Of a stretch of DNA of 19,470 nucleotides, positions 9,112-15,864 are shown piece by piece; positions within the stretch are counted from its first letter, which is position 1, and each line of letters begins with the position of its first letter. Source of the DNA: JAKLDO01 sp035354435 (GTDB taxonomy: Bacteria > UBP6 > UBA1177); NCBI GenBank assembly GCA_035354435.1, contig DAOQAY010000046.1:1-19470 (forward strand). The letters are read 5' to 3'. The notes under the pieces were generated by a model, which was not told the origin of the DNA, searched no databases, and saw only the letters and a list, made by a program, of their open reading frames with translations. Both the position numbers and the translations under genes were made by a program.

Positions 9112-10749
9112 TTACTTTTCATCCATGAAAGGATACTCGAATTTTTTAGGTGAAACAAAAGATTCTTTTATGGCTCTCGGGCTTGTCCATCTGAGAAGAT
9201 TCATGTGACTTCCGGCTTTGTCATTTGTTCCGCTACCCCTTGCCCCTCCAAAAGGCTGCTGCCCGACAACTGCACCTGTCGGTTTGTCGTTGATATAAAA
9301 ATTTCCGGCACAGTGTCTAAGCATCTGTTCAGCTTTAGCAATAATTTTTCTATCGGTTGCAAAAAAAGCACCCGTCAAAGCATACGGTGAAGTGTTGTCA
9401 CAGATATCAAGTGTTTCTTCAAATTTGCCGTCGTCATAAACAAAAACTGTCATGACAGGTGCGAATATTTCTTCTTCCATTGTCAGGAAATGAGGGTTTG
9501 TTGTTTCAATTACTGTCGGACGGATAAAATATCCTTTTGAATTGTCACCGGTTCCCCCTGCAATAATCCTTGCTTCGCTACTTTCTTTGGCTTTTGCAAT
9601 GTAAGCCATTGTAGTATCAAAACTCTTCTGATCGATCACAGCACCCATAAAATTAGTGAAATCGCACACATCGCCCATTTTTATGCTCTCAGTCATATCG
9701 CTCATTACGGCACTTAGTTCTTTCCACATTGATCTTGGAACATACATTCTTGAAGCTGCCGAACATTTCTGCCCTTGATATTCAAAAGCTCCTCTGACTG
9801 CGGCAACAGCAACTTCATCGACATTGGCGCTGCTGTGGACAAAAATAAAATCTTTCCCGCCTGTTTCGCCCACTATTTTAGGATATGAACGGTATTTTCT
9901 TACATTTCCTGCTATTCTCTGCCACATCGAACCGAAAACTCCTGTTGAACCGGTAAAGTGGATTCCGCCTAAATACTCTGAATCTATTGCCGGATTTCCG
10001 ATATTTCCGCCGCTTCCGGGAAGAAAATTGATAACACCATCAGGAAGTCCGGCTTCTTTAAGTATCTGCATTATATAATAATTTGATAAAAGCGATGTGG
10101 ATGCAGGCTTCCACAAAACAGTATTACCCATAATCGCCGGAGAAAGCGGCAGGTTTCCCGCAATTGCAGTAAAATTGAAAGGAGTTACCGCAAAAACGAA
10201 ACCTTCAAGCGCTCTGTATTCTAATCTGTTCCACACACCTTTTGAATTGTGGATCTGCTGTGTCCTGTATATTTCCTGAAGATAATGGGCATTGAAACGG
10301 TAGAAATCGATAAGCTCGCATGCCGAGTCTATTTCCGCCTGATGACAAGTCTTACTCTGACCGAGCATTGTTGCGGCATTCATAGTATAACGGTAACGGG
10401 TGGAAAGAAGTTCTCCGGCTTTCAGAAATATCGAAGCTCTCTGATACCAGTCCATCTCCTCCCACTCTTTTTTTGCTTTCATCGCTGATTCTATTGCCTT
10501 GTTGACTTCCTTTTCTCCGCCGAGATGACATACTCCGAGAACTTGTTTGTAATCATGCGGACTGACGACTTCAACTGTTTTTCCAGTTCTTATTTCTTTA
10601 CCGCCGATAATCATCGGAATTTCAACATGCTGATTTTTCTGGTTATTCAGCTCTTTTTTCAGCAAATCCCTTTCCGGAGTTCCCGGAGCATAGGAAAATA
10701 CAGGTTCATTTTCAGGACGGGTAAGTGTAAAAATAGCATTTGATGACAT
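9112..10749 (-). CDS. pruA: L-glutamate gamma-semialdehyde (1-pyrroline-5-carboxylate) dehydrogenase, ALDH4 type
   Basis: This 545-residue, single-domain aldehyde dehydrogenase closely resembles the ALDH4A1/PruA group. It oxidises glutamate gamma-semialdehyde, the open form of pyrroline-5-carboxylate, to glutamate with NAD+. The family signature around RLEYRALEGFVFAVTPFNFT (175-194) is clear. N192 is the oxyanion-hole Asn, E295 lies in GETGGK and the catalytic Cys is C329 in GQKCSAASR. The C-terminal EEIFAPV and PFGGARGSGTNDKAG stretches are also typical. The protein has no proline dehydrogenase domain, unlike bifunctional PutA. It lies 11 bases after the ALDH7 gene, so the two are co-transcribed; GGGAG lies upstream of the ATG. 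It would act in proline, ornithine or arginine breakdown in the cytoplasm. Confidence 0.9.
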   Translation of the reverse strand: MSSNAIFTLTRPENEPVFSYAPGTPERDLLKKELNNQKNQHVEIPMIIGGKEIRTGKTVEVVSPHDYKQVLGVCHLGGEKEVNKAIESAMKAKKEWEEMDWYQRASIFLKAGELLSTRYRYTMNAATMLGQSKTCHQAEIDSACELIDFYRFNAHYLQEIYRTQQIHNSKGVWNRLEYRALEGFVFAVTPFNFTAIAGNLPLSPAIMGNTVLWKPASTSLLSNYYIMQILKEAGLPDGVINFLPGSGGNIGNPAIDSEYLGGIHFTGSTGVFGSMWQRIAGNVRKYRSYPKIVGETGGKDFIFVHSSANVDEVAVAAVRGAFEYQGQKCSAASRMYVPRSMWKELSAVMSDMTESIKMGDVCDFTNFMGAVIDQKSFDTTMAYIAKAKESSEARIIAGGTGDNSKGYFIRPTVIETTNPHFLTMEEEIFAPVMTVFVYDDGKFEETLDICDNTSPYALTGAFFATDRKIIAKAEQMLRHCAGNFYINDKPTGAVVGQQPFGGARGSGTNDKAGSHMNLLRWTSPRAIKESFVSPKKFEYPFMDEK

Positions 10750-10760
10750 TTTTTTCTCCC

Positions 10761-12320
10761 TTATTTTTTAAGTGTCAGATCAAAATTAATTCCCTGTGCA
10801 AGAGGCAGGTCTTTTCCCCAGTTAATAGTATTGGTCTGTCTTCTCATGTACTGTTTCCAGGAATCAGAGCCTGATTCTCTACCCCAGCCTGTTTCCTTCT
10901 CACCGCCGAAAGCTCCGCCTATCTCAGCACCGCTTGTTCCGATGTTGACATTGGCTATTCCGCAGTCAGAACCAATGTGGGAAAGCCACATTTCGGAATA
11001 TCTGAGATTGTTTGTGAAAAGTGCAGAGCTAAGCCCCTGAGGAACATCGTTGTTCTTGAACATTGCATCTTCGAAGTTTTCATATTCGATGATATAAAGA
11101 AGCGGTGCAAAGGTCTCATCTTTCACAATTTTCATCTCATTCTTTGCCTCGGCTATTGCCGGGGTAATATAGGAACCGCCTTCAAAACCGTCAATTTTAA
11201 TAATTTCGCCGCCATAAAGAATTCTGCCGCCTTCAGCTTTGAGTGCTTCAATCGAAGCAAGCATGTCTTTAATAGCCGATCCGTCAACAACAGGACCCAT
11301 ATTGACACTTTCATCAAGCGGATTTCCGATCTTTATCTGTCTGTAGGCATTTATAAGAGCCTTGACAAATTTGTCTTTAACTGACTTGTGAATGATTATA
11401 CGCCTTGTTGAAGTGCATCTCTGCCCCGCAGTTCCGATAGAACCGAAAAGCACAGCACGGAGCGCCATATCGAGGTCAGCATCTTCAGCAATGATTATTG
11501 AGTTGTTTCCACCAAGTTCCAGAATGCTTTTTGCAAGCCTTTTTGCCAGAGATTGAGCAATACTGATACCCATTCTGGTGCTTCCTGTCATGCTGACAAG
11601 AGAAACTCTGTGATCATTCACAATTGCATCACCGACATCGCTTCCCTTGCCGATAACCATTGAAAAAACGCCGTCGAGATCATATTTGTCAACAATCGGA
11701 GCGATAATATTCTGCACAGCTACTGCCGTCAGCGGGGTTTTTGAACTTGGTTTCCAGATTACACTGTCACCGCAAACTGCAGCAAGAAGAGTGTTCCATG
11801 ACCAGACAGCAACAGGAAAATTGAATGATGTGATAACTCCGATCACACCCAGCGGATGCCACTGTTCATACATTCTGTGCTCCGGCCTTTCGCTGTGCAT
11901 TGTCATTCCGTAAAGCTGGCGGCTCAAACCGACTGCAAAATCAGCTACATCAATCATTTCCTGAACTTCGCCCATACCCTCCATTTTAATCTTACCCATT
12001 TCAAGCGTGACAAGTTCACCAAGAGGCTCCTTGTATTTCCTTAGCGCATCAGCAATTTCTCTGACAATCTGACCTCTTTTAGGGGCAGGCATCATTCTGA
12101 ATTTCAAAAATGCCTCATGAGCTTTTTTTACAACAATCTCATACTCCGCTTTTGTAGCCTGAATTACAGTTGCGATCGGTTTCCCGTCAATTGGCGAATA
12201 GCTGACAAGTTCAGTTCCTGTAGTCCTGATGACACCTTTTGTCGTGCCTGTAGTGGCACCGTAATTTTTTTCTTTGATACCGAGTTTAGATAACAGTTCA
12301 CTTGTTTTGATCGGATACAT
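10761..12320 (-). CDS. Aldehyde dehydrogenase, ALDH7 (antiquitin / alpha-aminoadipate semialdehyde dehydrogenase) type
   Basis: This 519-residue protein belongs to the ALDH7 group, whose known members oxidise alpha-aminoadipate semialdehyde (in equilibrium with piperideine-6-carboxylate) to aminoadipate with NAD+ in lysine catabolism. Evidence includes the N-terminal NYGATTG-type opening, TSFNFPVAVWSWN (164-176) with N167, E268 in LELGGNN, and C302 in AGQRCTSTRR. The C-terminal INIGT-like segment reads VNIGTSGAEIGGAFGGEKET (458-477). Substrate assignment by family is not certain, since bacterial ALDH7 enzymes vary. It is the first gene of the operon with the ALDH4 gene. An excellent GGAGGAAATC site precedes the ATG, and the leader contains an inverted repeat. 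No enzyme that makes its substrate (saccharopine pathway or lysine aminotransferase) is in the window. Confidence 0.85.
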   Translation of the reverse strand: MYPIKTSELLSKLGIKEKNYGATTGTTKGVIRTTGTELVSYSPIDGKPIATVIQATKAEYEIVVKKAHEAFLKFRMMPAPKRGQIVREIADALRKYKEPLGELVTLEMGKIKMEGMGEVQEMIDVADFAVGLSRQLYGMTMHSERPEHRMYEQWHPLGVIGVITSFNFPVAVWSWNTLLAAVCGDSVIWKPSSKTPLTAVAVQNIIAPIVDKYDLDGVFSMVIGKGSDVGDAIVNDHRVSLVSMTGSTRMGISIAQSLAKRLAKSILELGGNNSIIIAEDADLDMALRAVLFGSIGTAGQRCTSTRRIIIHKSVKDKFVKALINAYRQIKIGNPLDESVNMGPVVDGSAIKDMLASIEALKAEGGRILYGGEIIKIDGFEGGSYITPAIAEAKNEMKIVKDETFAPLLYIIEYENFEDAMFKNNDVPQGLSSALFTNNLRYSEMWLSHIGSDCGIANVNIGTSGAEIGGAFGGEKETGWGRESGSDSWKQYMRRQTNTINWGKDLPLAQGINFDLTLKK

Positions 12321-12344
12321 GATTTCCTCCTTTGCAATAACGGC

Positions 12345-12378
12345 AGACCAGCTCTTTTCGGAACTGACCCGTTGGTCT
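12345..12378 (-). repeat. Inverted repeat in the 5' leader of the ALDH7-ALDH4 operon
   Basis: In the transcript orientation, AGACCA (12378-12373) pairs perfectly with TGGTCT (12350-12345), enclosing 22 bases. The inside can form a small CGG/CCG hairpin. It ends about 25 bases before the ALDH7 ATG and about 10 bases upstream of its ribosome site. It could be a leader structure or operator. It matches no riboswitch class I know. I found no convincing promoter between 12379 and 12484. Confidence 0.3.
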
Positions 12379-12484
12379 TAGATCCATGGCATGAGCTTTA
12401 GGATAGAAGACTTCAGAGTTGTTAATTTATTTGAATTAGCCTATATACACTCGACTCTTAGCAAATCTTGGCTGGAAAGTAAAT

Positions 12485-12510
12485 AAAAAAAAGATTCCAA
12501 AAGTTTGGAA
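12485..12510 (-). terminator. Rho-independent terminator after the dprA-like gene
   Basis: TTCCAAA (12495-12501) and TTTGGAA (12504-12510) form a perfect hairpin. On the minus strand it is followed by TC and a run of eight T (12492-12485). It begins 9 bases after the stop codon of the DprA-like gene and separates it from the ALDH operon. Confidence 0.8.
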
Positions 12511-12518
12511 AGGATTAG

Positions 12519-13490
12519 TTAGTTATTGTCCTGACCGGTTTCAAAAATTTCAAAAAGACCCATTTGTACTTTTTGTTCGCAAACAGCTTCTGCATTTAAA
12601 TTCAAAGGTTGAGCGGAAATGATCTTTGTCATATTTGCTCTTCCTGTTTCTTTTTTTCTTCCTAATTTGATTGCACCTTTTTCGATCAATATCCTGTTTC
12701 CAACTGCCGAGTCAGGCATTCCTTCATAAAACGGTGCATAAAGAGGCTTTTTCATTTCAAGAGTTTTCTTTCCAGCATCCATACTTCCCCCGTTTGCAGA
12801 GGATTCGATCAATATCATCGCATTGCTGAGGGCAACAATCGTACTATTTCTCTGCATTGCATTTGAAACACTCCAGATTGAGTCAGGCATAAATTCAGAA
12901 ATTACCAAAATTCTATTCCAGTCCCAGAACGCCTCTATTTCTTTTTTTATAGCAAAATGATTAATCCCTTCGGCTATTATAACAATGGTATCACCTTTGT
13001 TTTCAAGTGCCGTTCTGTGAGTCATTAAATCAACACCTGCCGCATATCCGGAAACAAGAACGAATCCTTTCAGGGCAAGCTGTTCCGCACAATCTTTTGT
13101 GACTGATATTCCTTTTGGACTTGCTTTTCGTGATCCGCAAAAACCGACAGAATTCTTTCCAAGAAGCTCAATATTTCCAATGTACGAAAGTATCAACGGG
13201 GCATGTTCACCCAAGACTTTCAACGATTTCGGGTAATTTTCATCAAATATTGTAATAAATCCGCTGTTTTCATGTTTAATCTTACTCTCTTTCTTTTCCT
13301 TTCTAAACTCATTCAGCAGTTCAGGGAGAAGAGACTTTTCAATCGTTTCAGTTATTTTGTTTTTATCGGGTTTAACATAACTGCTTTTCAACGGGTCAAG
13401 GATCTTATGAGCTTTAACAATCCCTATTCCTTTGAGAGAAAGTAATTTGAAGATTATCTGAGCTGCTGTGTTATTCATTATTTTTCTCAC
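12519..13490 (-). CDS. Divergent DprA/Smf-like protein (SLOG Rossmann domain)
   Basis: The 323-residue protein has the DprA core. An N-terminal helical segment with LLSLKGIGIVKAHKI (16-30) looks like a helix-hairpin-helix. The Rossmann/SLOG domain (about 75-285) has GSRKASPKG (119-127), SGYAAGVDLMTH (147-158) and NAMQRNSTIVALSNA (210-224). True DprA loads RecA on single-stranded DNA during transformation. Here the Arg of the usual SGxARGID is Ala (A151), and the SGSLIT-type loop reads GGSMDA, so nucleotide or DNA binding may differ. The first possible start is a GTG at 13490 that overlaps the upstream phosphoribosyltransferase stop by 4 bases; an ATG at 13478 is the alternative. The pairing suggests a two-gene module rather than a housekeeping dprA, and a role in competence or DNA defence is only inferred. 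Confidence 0.75.
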   Translation of the reverse strand: MRKIMNNTAAQIIFKLLSLKGIGIVKAHKILDPLKSSYVKPDKNKITETIEKSLLPELLNEFRKEKKESKIKHENSGFITIFDENYPKSLKVLGEHAPLILSYIGNIELLGKNSVGFCGSRKASPKGISVTKDCAEQLALKGFVLVSGYAAGVDLMTHRTALENKGDTIVIIAEGINHFAIKKEIEAFWDWNRILVISEFMPDSIWSVSNAMQRNSTIVALSNAMILIESSANGGSMDAGKKTLEMKKPLYAPFYEGMPDSAVGNRILIEKGAIKLGRKKETGRANMTKIISAQPLNLNAEAVCEQKVQMGLFEIFETGQDNN

Positions 13491-14036
13491 ATATTATCGG
13501 TATCATTCAACGATTTAACCATTGAAAGACCAAAAATATATTCTGCTCCGGCTTCTTGAAGTTTCATAGCCACATACTGCATAGTTATACCAGATTGATA
13601 TAAATCATCAAGAAGTAAAACTTTCTTTCCAGTTAAATTGATATTTACAACAAATCCTGATTCTTCAAGTTTTTCCCACTTCTGATCTATTGAAACATCT
13701 TTAAGACCAGTCTTTTTGTCTGTCCATGAAACACTATCGGAAATATTTTTTATTCCAAGCTTTTGCTCAACAGACATAGCTATTTTTCTCAAAAAATCAT
13801 GCTTCGATGGAACAGCACATATCAGAAAATAATTTCAGACCTGTGATTTTCTCAAAAAACGGCACGACCGTATTTGAAAAAGGAATTCTAAATCTTCCAA
13901 TATATCCAGCACCTTCTTTCGATTTCAGAGCATCTTGATGAGTAGTTGCAAAATGAATCCTGTGTGCCACACTGTTATCTTTCTTAATGTTTTCAACTAA
14001 TTCTCTGGTTATCTGCGGCTGAGAAAACATGCTCAT
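13487..14036 (-). pseudogene. ComF-like type I phosphoribosyltransferase gene interrupted by a one-base frameshift
   Basis: Two minus-strand frames meet here. The first (14036-13797, 79 codons) ends in nonsense-like residues. The second continues from about 13825 to the stop at 13487 and reads ICAVPSKHDFLRKIA before its first listed start, an internal TTG at 13792. Removing one T from TTTT at 13829-13826 joins them into a single 182-residue protein (…GLKLF|LICAVPSK…). That protein carries the PRPP-binding motif VLLLDDLYQSGIT with D143 and D144, typical of type I phosphoribosyltransferases. It lacks the zinc-finger start of ComFC. The break could be a real inactivating mutation, a programmed slip or a sequencing error in the homopolymer. 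The ATG at 14030, 6 bases after AAGG, is a better start than 14036. The stop overlaps the DprA-like gene (GTGA), so the two are translationally coupled. Substrate unknown. Confidence 0.75.
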
Positions 14037-14067
14037 CCTTCAAATTATTTATCCTATAACTTTCGTG

Positions 14068-14096
14068 ATTATCCATATTTTTTAATCAGAATTCAA
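14068..14096 (-). promoter_or_regulatory. Sigma-70-type promoter for the phosphoribosyltransferase-DprA pair
   Basis: On the minus strand, TTGAAT (14096-14091) and GATAAT (14073-14068) are separated by exactly 17 bases. The inferred start near 14060 leaves a leader of 25-30 bases before the ATG at 14030 or 14036. The position, just after the end of the cofactor operon, fits independent expression of the two-gene unit. Confidence 0.45.
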
Positions 14097-14132
14097 TAAA
14101 AACAGAAAGGTATTAATTATCTCTGCAAAACA

Positions 14133-14152
14133 GGGCGTGATAAATCATGCCC
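14133..14152 (-). terminator. Hairpin after the cofactor operon, possible terminator or REP-like repeat
   Basis: GGGCGTGAT (14133-14141) and ATCATGCCC (14144-14152) form a 9-base stem with one mismatch at the plus-strand level (a wobble in RNA). The minus strand continues TGTTTT, a poor U-tract. It lies 14 bases after the MOSC stop, so it may end the seven-gene operon. The flanks (TTTCGTAGGGGC… on the minus strand) resemble dispersed REP-type elements of environmental bacteria. I see only one copy in the window. Confidence 0.5.
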
Positions 14153-14165
14153 CTACGAAAAATGG

Positions 14166-14609
14166 TTACACTTTTACGGAAATCCATTCAACTGGTTGAT
14201 CTTTGTGGATATTGCCTGGTTCGATGACTCTGGCGAAAACGCCTTCTTTGGGCATGAGACATTCGCCGACCCTTTTTGATATTGAACATGCGTGGTTATG
14301 GCACTCTTTTCCAATCTGGGTGATCTCAATAATGACATTTCCGAGTTTAAGTCTGTCACCGATCTTTACTTTGGAAAAATCAAGCCCTGAAAGAATGATA
14401 TTTTCAGCAAAAGCGCCAGGATCTATCAGGAATCCTGCCTTTGATTCAAATTTTCTGATGCTTTCAAATCCAAGCAGGCTTATCTGCCTGTGCCACTGTC
14501 CGGCATGTGCATCACCTTCTATTCCGGTCATTGTGACAACGGCACTTTCTACAGGAATTTTCTGAGTTCCCTTTTCTTTCGAAATGTTTATCCCTTCTAT
14601 TTTTATCAT
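14166..14609 (-). CDS. MOSC domain protein
   Basis: This 147-residue single MOSC domain, from the family named after the C-terminus of molybdenum cofactor sulfurase, is thought to bind or transfer sulfur or pterin-linked ligands. Visible features are GIEGDAHAGQWHRQISLL (29-46), ECHNHAC (102-108) with C103 and C108, and C117 before MPKEGVFARV. The expected reactive Cys is probably among these. In many bacteria this small type is fused to or placed beside MogA/MoaB and MoaC, which fits the position as last gene of the operon. Its ATG overlaps the moaC stop (ATGA), so translation is coupled. The exact reaction is unknown for this family. A role in maturing the Mo/W cofactor is inferred from context. 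Confidence 0.88.
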   Translation of the reverse strand: MIKIEGINISKEKGTQKIPVESAVVTMTGIEGDAHAGQWHRQISLLGFESIRKFESKAGFLIDPGAFAENIILSGLDFSKVKIGDRLKLGNVIIEITQIGKECHNHACSISKRVGECLMPKEGVFARVIEPGNIHKDQPVEWISVKV

Positions 14610-15061
14610 GCGTTTTCCTTAGTCTTTTCAATAAGTTTTATCTTTTCAAACACCATTTCTTTGTCAACTGCCTTGCACATGTCATAAACTCCGAGCAGTG
14701 CTCCGCTCACAGCACTGAGGGCTTCCATCTCTATTCCGGTCTTTCCGATGCACTTCACAGTTGATACTGCTTTCACACCGGAATCGGTGAGAGTAAGATC
14801 GACAGCAATGCTTGTTATCATCAGCGGGTGGCATAGCGGAATTATGGACGAAGTCAGTTTAGCCGCCTGAATTCCTGCAATCTGGGCAACAGTCAGAACA
14901 TCACCTTTTTTCATCCCGTTTTCCCGTATCAGTTCGACAGTTTCCTTTTTCAGTCTTATAAAACCTTCAGCAACTGCTGTTCTCAGCTGATCAGGCTTAT
15001 TGCCTACATCGACCATTTTCGCTTTTCCTGAACTATCGACATGGGTAAGTTCTTTGTTCAT
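14606..15061 (-). CDS. moaC: Cyclic pyranopterin monophosphate synthase
   Basis: This 151-residue MoaC has the usual length. It converts the 3',8-cyclo-GTP made by MoaA into cyclic pyranopterin monophosphate, the first stable intermediate of molybdopterin synthesis. Clear signatures are LTHVDSSGKAKMVDVGNK (5-22), IPLCHPL (74-80), TGIEMEAL (108-115) and the YDMCKAVDK (126-134) substrate-site block. It starts 2 bases after moaA. Its ribosome site GGAGGG is formed by the last two Gly codons of moaA, so the two are probably translated together. The downstream MOSC gene overlaps by 4 bases. Confidence 0.96.
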   Translation of the reverse strand: MNKELTHVDSSGKAKMVDVGNKPDQLRTAVAEGFIRLKKETVELIRENGMKKGDVLTVAQIAGIQAAKLTSSIIPLCHPLMITSIAVDLTLTDSGVKAVSTVKCIGKTGIEMEALSAVSGALLGVYDMCKAVDKEMVFEKIKLIEKTKENA

Positions 15062-15063
15062 AG

Positions 15064-15864
15064 CTACCCTCCGAGATTATAAAACTGATGACTTTTACTC
15101 ATAATTCCCTTTTCCGGCTTTGAATTTATGGCACTTGTCAACGCTTTTTCAATGCCAAGTTCTCTCACGCTGTAACCAATATCGCTGAAAAGACAAGGTG
15201 TTACAATACCATTTGCTGAAATTCTGAGTCTGTTACATGAACCGCACTTTCCACCTTCGCCGCCGTCCACTTCCCAGAATTTTCCTTTTTTAAGATCCAT
15301 TTTCCGGATATATCTTATCTGGAAACCGTTCTTCCGGGCAAATTCTGTAACACCTGCGGCATTCTGTTCATACGGTGATGAATCAATTACAGTGTTAAGC
15401 TTTATATTGTCAAAACCTGCCGTTACCGCCCGTTCGATCCCTCTGAAAACTCTGTTTATATCGCCACCACGGGTAATTTTTGCAAATTCATCACTATCAA
15501 CTGTGTCGAGACTGATATTAAGCCTGTGCAGACCAGCTTTTCTAAGTTCAACTGCAAAATCTTCAAGCAGAATTCCATTTGTCGTAAGTCCGAAATCTGT
15601 AATTCCTTCAATCATGGAAATCTGTTTTACCAGTGAAATTATGCCTTTACGGACTAGCGGCTCTCCGCCAGTTATCCTGACTTTGTCTATTCCGAGTTCA
15701 ACTGCTTTTTTAACAACTTCTATTATTTCATCAAAAGAAAGGATATCTTCGTGTTTCATCAGTTTTATGCCTTCTTCAGGCATACAATAGGTGCATCTGA
15801 GATTGCAGCGGTCAGTGACTGAAACTCTTAAGTAGTTGATATTCCTTCTAAATGTATCTAACAC
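15064..15864 (-). CDS. moaA: GTP 3',8-cyclase (radical SAM), short form
   Basis: The protein has the radical-SAM cluster C20, C24, C27 (CNLRCTYC), the GGEP motif (66-69), the C-terminal substrate cluster C207, C210, C224, the neighbouring R212 and R214 that bind GTP in known MoaA, and the C-terminal Gly-Gly tail required for activity. It converts GTP to 3',8-cyclo-GTP. It is only 266 residues, against about 320-340 for typical MoaA. The missing 55-60 residues fall between the strand RYIRKMD (184-190) and the CGSCNR cluster motif (207-212). All catalytic residues remain, so I expect it is active, but this needs checking. The start is a GTG that overlaps the moeA end by 17 bases and matches the conserved MoaA opening (YLRVSVTDRCNLRC). 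Confidence 0.9.
   Translation of the reverse strand: MLDTFRRNINYLRVSVTDRCNLRCTYCMPEEGIKLMKHEDILSFDEIIEVVKKAVELGIDKVRITGGEPLVRKGIISLVKQISMIEGITDFGLTTNGILLEDFAVELRKAGLHRLNISLDTVDSDEFAKITRGGDINRVFRGIERAVTAGFDNIKLNTVIDSSPYEQNAAGVTEFARKNGFQIRYIRKMDLKKGKFWEVDGGEGGKCGSCNRLRISANGIVTPCLFSDIGYSVRELGIEKALTSAINSKPEKGIMSKSHQFYNLGG

Noticed and set aside
12321..12480. Known riboswitch (glycine, lysine or preQ1 type) in the ALDH leader
   Set aside because: None of the conserved core sequences of those classes could be found; only a simple inverted repeat is visible.
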